The notes under the pieces: generated by a model
What the model was told of the DNA's origin: nothing
Databases searched by the model: none
The model's input: only the letters and a program-made list of their open reading frames with translations
Position numbers and translations under genes: made by a program
Shown: one piece after another, positions 53,401-62,559 of the stretch
Position numbering within the stretch: position 1 is the first letter of the stretch
Layout: each line of letters starts with the position of its first letter
Assembly: GCA_943736015.1 (NCBI GenBank)
Contig: OX031065.1
Span: forward strand, 35,168,427-35,232,426
From: Tridacna crocea
Taxonomy: Eukaryota; Mollusca; Bivalvia; Cardiida; Cardiidae
DNA length: 64,000 nt
Direction: 5' to 3'

Positions 53401-54269
53401 CAATATTGTAAAATAACACTATCTATCTTCCTATTTATACTATCAACATAGGCTTTATCATTCAGCAATGAGTTATTTAACTTCCAATAACCTTTTCCGT
53501 GATTTTGTTCAGACAGTTGAAGTTCAAGAAAAATGATTGAATGATCAGACTTATAACTTATGTCTATATCACAGTTTTTGAGACAGGGAAGTAAAGTAAG
53601 AGTCATTAAAAAGAAATCAAGTCTTCCTCTTTGCAAGGGTGTTAAACGCTTCCATGTATATTTTCTAGTTTTTCCATTCAATTGTCTAAAAGGATCAATC
53701 AGATCTCTATCATTCATTTTATTCAATAGATATTTTCTTGATCTTGCATTATGGTTTAAGTGTTTGTAGTTTTCATAATCAATCGAAGTGTCTAAAACAA
53801 GATTAAAATCTCCACAAAGAATAATATTCTCGTTATTATCAAAAGATTCTATTTGGTTAAAGATATAATCAAAAAAATTTGGATTGTCGATATTTGGAGC
53901 ATATACATTTGCAAGTATTATTGATGTGTTGTTATATAGTAATTTAAGGGCAATAAATTGCCCCTCAGTATCAGTTTTGTACGATAAAACCTTAATGTCT
54001 ATACCTTTTTTAAATAAAATAGCTACACCTTTAGAATTTGAATTACCATTGCTGAAAAAGCAATTTCCTTCCCATTGTTGATAAATTTTGGTTTCAATTT
54101 CTGCAAAGAAATGGGTTTCTTGTAAACATAAAATGTCAGCATTTTTTTCCTTAAAAAGTGAGAATAAATCGTAACGTTTTTTAGTATTGTTCAGTCCACG
54201 ACAATTGTATGAACATATCCTCAAGCTACCTATTACCATTTTTAAAAGGAAACATATTTTCAAAATCAA
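50439..54269 (-). CDS. LINE ORF2: endonuclease-reverse transcriptase
   Basis: A single open frame of 1,276 codons. The N-terminal APE-type endonuclease has ICSYNCRGL (about residue 18), LQETH (about 50), CGDFN (about 147), RGRLDFFL (about 212) and KSDHS (about 240). The reverse transcriptase has KSPGIDGF, NWRPITLLN, LIDFEKAFDSL, RRGCRQGDPISAYVF and the catalytic FADDTTLF (about 735). A C-terminal zinc-binding motif CTFCGTDVETITHLFYEC lies near residue 1180. This is the L1/Tx1 layout: the enzyme nicks target DNA and copies its own RNA there. All catalytic residues I could check are present, and the lack of any stop suggests a young copy. Met-11 (MVIGSLRICS) is an alternative start. Confidence 0.93.
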   Translation of the reverse strand: MILKICFLLKMVIGSLRICSYNCRGLNNTKKRYDLFSLFKEKNADILCLQETHFFAEIETKIYQQWEGNCFFSNGNSNSKGVAILFKKGIDIKVLSYKTDTEGQFIALKLLYNNTSIILANVYAPNIDNPNFFDYIFNQIESFDNNENIILCGDFNLVLDTSIDYENYKHLNHNARSRKYLLNKMNDRDLIDPFRQLNGKTRKYTWKRLTPLQRGRLDFFLMTLTLLPCLKNCDIDISYKSDHSIIFLELQLSEQNHGKGYWKLNNSLLNDKAYVDSINRKIDSVILQYCLPVYNIDNVLKMEPSDIQFIINDQLFLETLLMEIRGETISYSSHKAKTKCQREKNIEDEIVQLENNLNETNKDRLTILHDQLENLRQEKLNGYFTRARANWVENGERATKYFCNLEKQHIASKNIPFLVKDDGSHTYDQNEILVETKKYFENLFNEKSSNIDSKFETYMKDCAANKLDEKNKNAIEGLLQYSEVTETLRNMKNDKSPGIDGFTTNFYKVFWKRIGHFVVKALNHAFLTNSFSKNIKLGIITLIPKEDKPKQFLKNWRPITLLNVLYKLASGSIARRIKNVLNHVISGDQTGFLQGRFIGENTRLVYDIMQHCEEHHIPGLLMLIDFEKAFDSLSFNFIENALTYFNFGETFKQWIKLFLYNTEVSVQLNGFLSEYFTIRRGCRQGDPISAYVFILCTEILNIKIKHDKNITGIKIKNQEYIISQFADDTTLFLNGSEKTLNSTLEMLEHFSHISGLKVNFDKTKLIWIGSMKYSIRAIKTKWKLTWGETQFKLLGILFHVDLEKMLNLNYEPKLQSIRNSISHWKKRKLTPIGKIIVVKSILVPILTHLFISLPSPTNEFLKKIHDILYKFVWDGPAKIKYSVMIKDYVEGGLRMIDIKNFNTTMKLKWMKKIVANSKNDCYKFITNIFNPERVFNFGTLYCKKILGTIKNEFWIDVLKSFMVFSSKYKFTKLSEIMTMPLFYNENITIDSKYIYNANLYECGIRYVKDILRNDGCFKSLNEIKTVTKNRINFLNYYSIVNSVKAFFSNQDIPFPVTHKILNECHNPSINSYFFHIITENDINKHVYNTLIRNDETPTSRNKWSTYYNGLNLDWKQIHGNVFKYTRDTYTQWLQTRIVHRIIATNALLFKMKLIDTNLCTFCGTDVETITHLFYECRYTKNLISRVTEIIKNFNQTVQINSSILLLGSNTTNIKLDILLLEIKKYIYFCRNKLYKPSINGLRNHLTTNLDVYRNTKMFEKGENIMTFVEHIIQNLP

Positions 54270-55144
54270 ACTTTGTTCTGAAATCTCCCATGTAACCGAT
54301 CATGATAGTACTTAGGAAAGTTGTATGTATAAGAAGTGCAAGTGTGTGTTGTGTATGATATGTACAAATACGATGAAAAAAAAAAGATATGGTTGACATA
54401 CATTTAAATGTAGGAAATATATACACGACATAACTATATACAAAGAAATTGTTCCTGCGTACAGTGTAGACTGAATCATACTAAACACCAAAGGCATTTT
54501 GGGGAAAAAAACATCATTTACAATTATTTTAAAAAAAATATTTTTTTTTTGAAAGAAAGAAATGTCTTGAGTTCCGTATATTTAATTCTTTTTATTTCTA
54601 CTGAAAATAGTTATTTCTTTTGGTTTCTCTGACAGAAAAAAGTGAGCAGAAGAGGGCTTTTGGAAACATCATAAGAACAAGTAAAGCAGACACTAAATAA
54701 TCAAGAAAGGTAACTACTCGTTAGTTTTGGCTTAGCTCACCAACATAGTAACTATCATTTTCTTTTAATATTCCTCCTACTAATTTTTTATGTTAAACCG
54801 GACCGCCACCCAATTAATGGGTTTGATCTTCGGCTTTCAGACCTACCGAATAATGAAAAGTAAACTTTGAGTATCATGCATTATTTTCTTAAAAACTGTG
54901 TTTTTCCTCGTGCGTATAACTACAAAAAAACATTCTAAAACCAAACGAAACGGGTATACTGTTATCTTAAAGTAAAAATAACAGCCAAAATGTATAACAA
55001 AGCGTGCGTCCAAATGCATCAGAACAAAAAGTATGTAAATCAACGCGAAATCAATGATCCACTTCCGCACGGTCAGTCCCGGTAATGGCCGGCAGACAAA
55101 TTAGTCTCAGCAATAGGCAAGAACACTCAACCCAAAAAGACATT

Positions 55145-55360
55145 TTTGTTTTACTAGTCCAAATTGAAAGCATTTGCAGACGACAAAATACATGTGAATT
55201 GAAGATTGAAATTTTGATTTGGAAAGGGTAGAAAAACATTGTGGGAAAAGTAGAAAACGCTGGTTACCAGCATTTTCTTCCTCCAACAATGCCCTCAAAG
55301 GCCCTTTTTTTTTCCCTCATCAGGGTTATTAAAAGTCGGGATTGTGTGGTAATGAGTTAA
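55145..55360. mobile_element. P1-type MITE
   Basis: CAAATTGAAAGCATTTGCAG and ACGACAAAATACATGTG at the left, hairpin AAACATTGTGGGAAAAGTAG around GCTGGTTACCAGC, right end GTGTGGTAATGAGTTAA. Confidence 0.68.
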
Positions 55361-56624
55361 ACCAGCACAACACAGCGTCAGACCCCCCCCCCCCCCCCAT
55401 ACCATAAGAAATGACACAATCTGAACAACATTAAAAGTAAAAATCCATATCAAACACATGAAATCTCTGCCTCGTCCAAAATGGAAGCATTTGCATACGA
55501 TAGTATAAATATTACTCTAAAATTGAAATTCATTTAGTATTTAGTAGAAAACATATGGAAAAGGGTGAAAAGGTCTATTACCAGCCCCTTTCCTTCCCTC
55601 CAACAATGCCCTTTTTTTTTAACCTGATAACCAGGATTGTTTGGTATACAGTTACCAAGTAACATGAAAAACAAACAAATCCTCTTTACACTTGCAGTAT
55701 TTTGCACATTTAAAAAACTAGGCTGTCAAAAGTTGGTGTATCTCCTTAACCCCCTGCTCCATTTTAACCATTTATACGCATTAAATTTATGGTTCCAAAA
55801 GAAAGAAAAAACATTGCCGGAATCAAGGTGTAAAAAGCTCGTATTGAAACATTTCATATATATGAAATAATATTTCAAAGACAGAATCAAAATACATTTT
55901 TTTAAGATAAAAATAAAAAAAACAGAACATTAGACCGATACACCTTGATCATGTTATGTGCAAATCAGACCCATCTTAGTCCATCCTATGCTCATACAGA
56001 GTCTAATCACACTAAAAAATTCATAAAAACATGTGTAATCATATTAGACCCAAAACCAATAGGCTTCAACATTTACCAAAGGACAAAATCTTATACTGAT
56101 CCAAATTAAAGGCGTATGCAGACAACGATAATTATTATCACTGAAAATTACAATTTGTATTTGAAAAGGATAGAGAAACACTTTCCAATAATGTTTCTGT
56201 ATCCCTTATCTCCAGTTCGTTAAAAGTAATGGTTATAAGGTAAAGAGTTTAAGTACCCTAATACAGAATAACAAAAGAACAAGGTTATCTCAGACTGCAT
56301 ACATCAAGATCAGACTATATAAATTTGTATTCCAATCTATGAATCCAGACCATCCGCCTGTTTTCTCGGCCTGTGTGAGACATTTTTTTAACCCTTATCC
56401 TGCTTTGTAAGTTAAAAAATACCTTAAATTGGAGAGTATAAACTGAAGGGTTGCAGTTTCAAAGTTTATTTTTGTGAAGGAAATATATCCCTCTCGGACA
56501 GTGCAGACCAATGATCAGACCGCACATTTTGTGCATTCTGATGTTGATCTACACTGCCCGAAAAGGTTAGTGAGTCGCGATCAGCAAACAAAGGGTCAAA
56601 CTTCGCCGCTCCTTTGTACAGTGG

Positions 56625-56706
56625 ATCGTTGATTTGCTTCCAAAACCCCGCAACCACAGCTCGTAACAAGCTGTAGTTACGAGGCTTTGGAAGCAAACCG
56701 ACGGTA
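56625..56706. repeat. P2 palindrome, copy 4
   Basis: ATCGTTGATTTGCTTCCAAA and CCCCGCAACCACAGC pair with GCTGTAGTTACGAGGCTTTG and GAAGCAAACCGACGGTAT. Confidence 0.75.
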
Positions 56707-56979
56707 TGTTTATATTAGGACTACACAGAGCACCGAATGTGTGACGCATGCATAATCTCCCTTTCCAAACTTTTTATCGAAATCGCTGGCTGTCATTCCT
56801 CATTATCGAACAAAAGGGTGTTAATACAATAATTAATGACAGTTATCATTATGAAATGCTAATAAGGTGAAAGTGTAACTTATTATTAAGTCGAAAAAAA
56901 GCTCTTTGAAAAAGCAATCTTGTAAAATCACTGTTAGGGAAACTGCATTAAATTAGAGACTTTGTCGGCTTTTTTAACT

Positions 56980-58140
56980 ATTATGAAACAGCATCCAAAA
57001 CAATTTGATATATATCAATATTGCAGAGCCATACTTCTGCCTCTAGCGTGGATCAAATTCAGACTGCACTATATGTGCAGTTCGACACTTGGTCCTTTCT
57101 GCTCGCTGAGGTTCAAAATCACTTGTATACAATGATTGGATCTCTTCTTCTTTATACTAGCCTAAAAAGCGTAGCTTACGTCTCTATTACGAACTGGTGG
57201 ATCAAGATCAGACTGGACTCAAAGTACATGTAGGGAAAAAGAAATATTTCCTCTCTCTTAACTATAATGAAACATCTATCTACACAATTTTCACATATCA
57301 ATAAGACAGGAGCATGCCTTTGCATGCAGCGTGGACCAAGTTCAGACCGCACAAAATGTGCAGTCCGAAGCCTGGTCCACCCTACATGCTGTCTATAAAT
57401 CATCTGTATACAACGATTAGCTCTCCTCTTAACCTAACCTAAAAGGGATTCTTGCAAAAATTATCATTTCTACAGATAGGGCAATCTAAATCAGACTGAA
57501 ATGGAACGTACAGTCCGATTCTGCATTATCAGTGCAAGTGGATTGGGATCCGACTGCGCGGAAAAGCGAAGTCCGATCCCGAATCCGGATCAGTTGCCCC
57601 AATACAAACAATTATTTAAAATACTCTAGGGGAAAAACTTTAAATAAGAGATGTTTTCTATTTCTTAACTAGAAAAAAAGAGGTACTTGTACATTTTTTT
57701 ACATATCAATATGGCAAAAACACACACTCCTGTGTCCAGCATGAATCAAGCTCGTACCACACAACATGCGCTGTCAGACTCGTAGTCGCTGTATTTTAAA
57801 CATTTATATTCAAAACATCAGATCTGTTTTTATTCCAACACAAAAGTACCGCTTGCAAAAATATCATTTCTCTAGATAAGGTGCTCAAGATAAGACTGAG
57901 ATGTAACGTATACTCCGATCCCACATTATCATCGTCTGCTCCAAGCAACAATATTCATTTAAAAACAACGTTTGGTAGGTGCCTCAAAAAAGGACTCTTT
58001 TGCGTTTTTAACTTATTTCCGATGGCATTTCACACAATGTTTGCATTTCAATAAGGTATAACTGTAGGTATATATACCTCTGCGTCCAGCATGGATCAAG
58101 TTCAGACTACACAGTTTACCTTTAGTTTACACGTTTTGTT
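56980..58140 (+). repeat. Degenerate array of ~300-400-bp units
   Basis: The block CAGCGTGGACCAAGTTCAGA (and forms such as CTAGCGTGGATCAAATTCAG, TCCAGCATGGATCAAGTTCA) recurs at about 57,047, 57,328, 57,738 and 58,090. Each is preceded by an ACATATCAATA-like word and most are followed by GTGCAGTCCGA-type sequence. Confidence 0.6.
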
Positions 58141-58391
58141 TTATGGACATCTTTTTCATTTTTCATTTTTTTCAAGCAAAATACTTTTCTGTATTTCTGC
58201 TTCTAAGGAATCTCATTTCAAAATTCATTACACGTGTTCAGTATCTAAATTTTCTCTTTGTGCATGAAGAGAAACGTATTAAACCTGAGGGCAAAAATGA
58301 GGGAAATTTGGTAGATTCCTCAGTTTTTCTTTTTTATATCATTTAGGGCTTTATTTTAATCAGAATTTTTAATTTTCTATCAATTTCACAG

Positions 58392-58493
58392 ATATATTAC
58401 TGACAAAGAAATGAACACGGCGCAGGCATCTATGAAAGACCTAATAGAAGACCTTGGTGTCTGCCCTCTACCCGATGCACCACCTTCTGTAAG
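58392..58493 (+). CDS. Small exon of unknown gene, possibly the composite transposon
   Basis: Between TTTCACAG and GTAAGC, the only open frame gives YITDKEMNTAQASMKDLIED and LGVCPLPDAPPSVR. It joins in phase with the next piece at 58,912. I do not recognise a named domain. Its position between the transposase pieces and the exonuclease suggests a linker of the same gene, which is inference. Confidence 0.45.
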
Positions 58494-58911
58494 GTAAGCT
58501 TCTGTGTAAGTAAGTCATTCCTTAGACTATATACTTATCATCCCTTCTCTTATCTGCAAACAGGTAAACTCTTTACCTACAACATTTTAGACTGGTCCAG
58601 ATTGAGAGCATTTGTAGACAACAAATTGCATGCAGTTTGGATTATTTTTCCTCATAGGTAGAAAACATTGTTGGAAAAGGAGAAAATGCTGGTTACAATC
58701 TTGGATGAGACCACATATGGGTCACTTGGGGTAAAAACTAGATCACTAGGGCAATTTTTAGGAAAATCTCATATGCATTGTAGAGGCAATAATTATGCCC
58801 CAAACATGCAATGGTCCTCTTGTTCTTCTCCCATATTGTTTGCAATAGCTTTCTATTTCATGGTCGTTATAACTTGAGATTGTGTGGTGAATGTATATGT
58901 TTATTCTGCAG

Positions 58912-58999
58912 GTTAAGTTTCCAACAACTCCAAAAAGATTGGCAGAATGGAGATGGTGATGAATCACTTGGTACAAATATCAGTAACATGGATGTTTAG
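58912..58999 (+). CDS. Small exon joining 58,392-58,493
   Basis: After TCTGCAG, in phase with the preceding exon, it codes LSFQQLQKDWQNGDGDESLG and ends TNISNMDV at TAG (58,997-58,999). Either this is a true C-terminus or the exon ends earlier at a GTACAA site (58,969). Confidence 0.4.
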
Positions 59000-60360
59000 A
59001 CAGACATAGATAGTGAGAAGAATGGAAATATGAGACCCAAAATGTAATATACTTCTTGTTTTGAATCTATTCTTTACTCTTTAGGTAAATGTTTATTTAG
59101 CTCTCCGGATTCAAGCTCAAATGACAAGCTCAAATTAGCCTGCCATACTGGTGTCAAAGGCCTAGACATTCGTTAATCAAACATTGAACTGTCATTGGCT
59201 GCAGAGAATTTGAAAAGCAGGTCTTTTTTTTAAATTGTTTAAAAAAAAAGAGAGAGAGGGAGAAAATGATTTGTAGAATGCACTCTCTCCTTTTCCCATA
59301 ATTTCTAGTTTCTACAGGTCTTCTGTTAAAGTATTTGTATATTTGTTTTGGTATTTTGATTGTTTTAATTCCATTCCACCCTCCCCCCCCTTAAAAAAAT
59401 TTAATAAATAAACCTATTCTCAGATACTGTGTCTTCATGAGTTGTTCAGAAGATGTATAGAGGGCCTGGTTTTGTATGGTGGTTAATGTTGCTTTCAACA
59501 ATTATTCAGTTATATGATAGCAAAGTTTCCTTTTCATATGCCTCCTGGGTTTCACCAGTACTAGGCTGGTGCTCGGAAATGTCTTGTCCAAGGATATGTA
59601 TCAGCAGTGTTGGTGCGTCTAAATCCTCTAGCGCATCTGGGAAATAAGGAAACTGATATGACACAGGTACCTTGGATATATTGTCTTCTTACAGACTGAA
59701 AAACAAGCCATATGTATGAAGGAAAGGACCAAGTCTGCTTCCAATCAGTGTAAGAAGACTAGAGTTAAGTTGTTTTCGAAGTTTCCTTGCTGGACCTGCC
59801 ATAGAATGTCTTGTGCTTTTGATACTGCATGGCACAGAAGGAGATTTGGCAGTCTCACATGTAAGAAACAGAAACTCTTACAAGTGTTTATCAAGTAATG
59901 AGTAAGAAAGGTTTTTTAGTTCAAGATATCTGAGTATCATTTGCACCATTTTCTCTCTGTGTCACTCTCAATTAAATATAATTTAACCTGAACAGCTATT
60001 TATAGAATCACAAAGCAAGTACTGTTTGGTTGTGCTTACTGATCATCAGCTATATTAAGATCTGCCTTTTGTATGTTCAGGCTGACCTAGGTTGCTTTAC
60101 TAGTTTATTCATGTTAAACTGCTACCATATCATAGGATGAATTTTGACAGTATTGACCTTTACCAGCCTGTATTTACTTTGACAATAGTTTATTCTTTTG
60201 ACTTACTCATATGCACGGAGAGCCACTGTTTTTAAGAGATTTTGATGAAATAAGATTATGTTGATCCAGTTCACTCAGTCATAACATAAAGTGTGGAACT
60301 AGATCAAACCTGAGCCTGTTTATATGTATTTGCATATAGCCTTTATGTTCCTCATTTTGT
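59000..60360 (+). other. Stretch before the exonuclease-like pseudogene
   Basis: It contains a P1-like remnant (about 59,210-59,310), a C-rich patch near 59,386 and an acceptor-like TTCTTACAG at 59,683-59,691. After that acceptor the reading is SLLPISVRRLELSCFRSFLA after one stop, or a 60-codon frame from 59,716. Neither is recognised with confidence. Confidence 0.4.
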
Positions 60361-61223
60361 TTCATTTTAGTCCGATATGGTGTCATGCCACAAATAACAC
60401 AGATTGCTGCTGTAAATGTTCAATCCGGGTCATCTATAAGCATTTATGTAATGCCAGACTTGCCCATTTTTGAGGATGCCCAAAGACTAAGAGGAATAGT
60501 GATGAATGGAAACAAGATGGCTTTACATGGAAAGACAGTGGAGTCTGTTTCCATCAAAGTAGGAATCAAGAAACTGTGTGCATGGCTGAATAACTTTGCC
60601 AATGTATTGTAAATAGCCCACAATGGGCGTCGCTTTGATTTTTCTGTGCTAGTGAACACCCTATAAACACGGACTTAGTGAAATCGTTTGGTGATTGTGT
60701 TTTAGTACTTGTTGATTCCTGGGCAGTATTTAGAAAATGTTGTCCTAAACTTGATTCCTAAAAGCAGGAAGATCTTGTCCATTCATTGTTGAATTGCAAT
60801 TATGATGCTCACAATGATGAGGCAGACGTAACATCCTTGGTACTGCTTTTGGTACACGCTCCTCTTCCTAATAGTGAAATTGTCAGCTTCAGTTTTTCAC
60901 CATCTGCTGTTATGAACAGTATTATATTCAATCGCCAAAAGTCTCTGAATGTAAGAAGCTTAGACCTTTTAGTAGTGTCTGGAATTTCCAAACAACCAAC
61001 AGCTGAAAATGTAGTAAAGTCTGCGTTGAACATTAGTCATCTTAGCACGATATACAGACGTTCAGGTGAAGACGGTTTGCGTTATGGTTTTACCGTGAAA
61101 ATCAGTGAGGGTCTTCCAAGGGTAACAAATTGCAAAAAAGTTTTAGATAAGGTGCTCCCTAAACTGTGCCATTTTTTAAACAAAGGAAAAGTAACAATAT
61201 TTACTTCCGATAATATTTTAGAT
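60361..61223 (+). pseudogene. DEDDh (DnaQ-like) 3'-5' exonuclease remnant
   Basis: Frame 1 gives ITQIAAVNVQSGSSISIYVM, LPIFEDAQRLRGI and LCAWLNNFANVL, a stop, then IAHNGRRFDFSVLVN. This is the Exo II region with the HN..FD block. After a second stop and a frameshift, frame 3 gives DLVKSFGDCV, another stop, and LVHSLLNCNYDAHNDEADV, the Exo III H-x4-D block, followed by PTAENVVKSALNISHLSTIY. The first catalytic D-x-E block is not present in this piece. DEDDh enzymes remove nucleotides from 3' ends; this copy has at least three stops and one frameshift and is not functional as read. Confidence 0.72.
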
Positions 61224-61438
61224 TTAACCTGTTACCACCCAATTCCAAGTTTTAACGTCCTTGAGAATTAAAGCTTTGGAAAATCATGGAAATAGAAGAT
61301 TATGCTGGTAACCTGCATTCTCTTCTTTTCCCGCAATCTTCTTCATCCTTTTTGATACACATTCCATTACTTAGGTCATATCTGATTTGTTGTCTGCAAT
61401 CTGTTTCAAGTTTGAGCAGTCCGTTGGTAATGGGTTAA
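61224..61438. mobile_element. P1-type MITE ending the exonuclease remnant
   Basis: TTAACCTGTTACCACCCAAT at the left and GTTGGTAATGGGTTAA at the right, with a worn hairpin core (TGGAAATAGAAGATTATGCT / GCATTCTCTTCTTTTCCCGC). The open frame running to 61,271 crosses into it, so its last 16 codons are MITE sequence. Confidence 0.7.
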
Positions 61439-61710
61439 TGTTGCTTGAATATAATTCTTTTACATTAATTCAGAAAAAAAGTTGACGCCTATGGTCATTT
61501 TTTATTGATGTTCACATACTCTTTCTTGCTCATGTTGTCTTGATGCTGGTATCACAATTTTGGTGTGAGTATCATCCCAGGGTGCAAAATCGAGAGATGC
61601 TTGTATAAGTTGTAATAACTTGTTTCTCAGTGAATGTTTGATGTTTTATAATACTCGTCTAACACTTAATTAAACAAACAAAAGCGTATTAAAAAAAATG
61701 ACAAATACCT

Positions 61711-62255
61711 TAAAGGTGGCCCTTCAGATTTTGGGGCGAAAATTTTACAAAAATGCAAGAAAAATCATCCTTATACTGCCATAGCCTTTTAATTTGCGTT
61801 CATAAAAACCCAGTAGTCGAAAACCATCCGATAACACGAGAAATTAGAGATTTATTACTGACCAGGTTGGCACCAACGGGACCACGTTCTATTTTTAGAT
61901 TATCAATTCTCTCATTTAAATACAGGAAAACACAGACAAAGTTTAAAACATCCGTCCGAAGAAGACATAATGGAAAATAATTATTACATGTTTGTTATGT
62001 AATGGAATTTAAGCGTTATTCGTCACGTGCCAGTCATTTGACATTTCCACTATGCTTTATTGATTTTTGGAGCGAAATCTAAAAATAGCTTAAGATGCTA
62101 CGTAGCCTTTAGGGAATACCATTAAAAAAACCCCACTTTTTTGAATTGTATGATTCTTAATTATTGATGATTGTATTGTTTTTTCGTATAAATTTCAATG
62201 GTATATATTTTTATTTAATTTGGTGTGTTGTGAAAATTCTAAATACCCACCTTTA
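61711..62255 (+). repeat. Dispersed repeat family R, copy 3
   Basis: Starts AAAGGTGGCCCTTCAGATTT and ends AATACCCACCTTT, so the ends are roughly inverted. It contains AACCATCCGATAACACGAGA and GTCACGTGCCAGTCATTTGA as in the copies at 23.2 and 39.7-40.2 kb. No coding content was recognised. Confidence 0.7.
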
Positions 62256-62559
62256 AAAGCATGTTGATTTTTGTACTTTGAAAAACTTGAAACAAAACTT
62301 GCTACACTGGTACATCGATGTCGAAAAATGGTCAGAGCTGCTGATAAGAGGAAGTGATTTTATTTCAAACAATTATCCATCTAACCCCTATAGTTGGTTA
62401 CTCTTCAGAATTGTCTTCATGAGACAATTCTGACGAGTACCCACAACATTTGGGAGAGAACAGATTTTGATTGCCATCACTTCCTTTTATGTAGAGCTCT
62501 GAATGTTCATTTTTTTCTGATCCTTATTAAATTCAGGTGTTTGTGATGGAGAATAATAC

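Larger units (their letters stand above)
49941..54269 (-). mobile_element. L1/Tx1-group LINE, 3' end with poly(A), ORF1 not seen
   Basis: The element reads on the minus strand. Poly(T) at 49,941-49,958 is its poly(A) tail. A GT-rich 3' UTR (50,222-50,282) and an intact ORF2 follow. To the right of 54,269 no ORF1-like frame is seen, and no second half of the tRNA target or clear target duplication was found. The 5' end is therefore uncertain, lying somewhere past 54,269. Confidence 0.85.
54270..58391. other. Non-coding stretch right of the LINE
   Basis: It contains worn P1 MITEs (55,145-55,360; about 55,480-55,660; about 56,070-56,250), a 15-base C run near 55,384, a P2 palindrome and a degenerate array at 56.98-58.14 kb. 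The first few hundred bases may be LINE 5' sequence. I found no transposase core exon here. Confidence 0.5.

Noticed and set aside
53560-54081. Plus-strand frames opposite the LINE ORF2
   Set aside because: They are antisense shadows of the endonuclease region, with no independent similarity.
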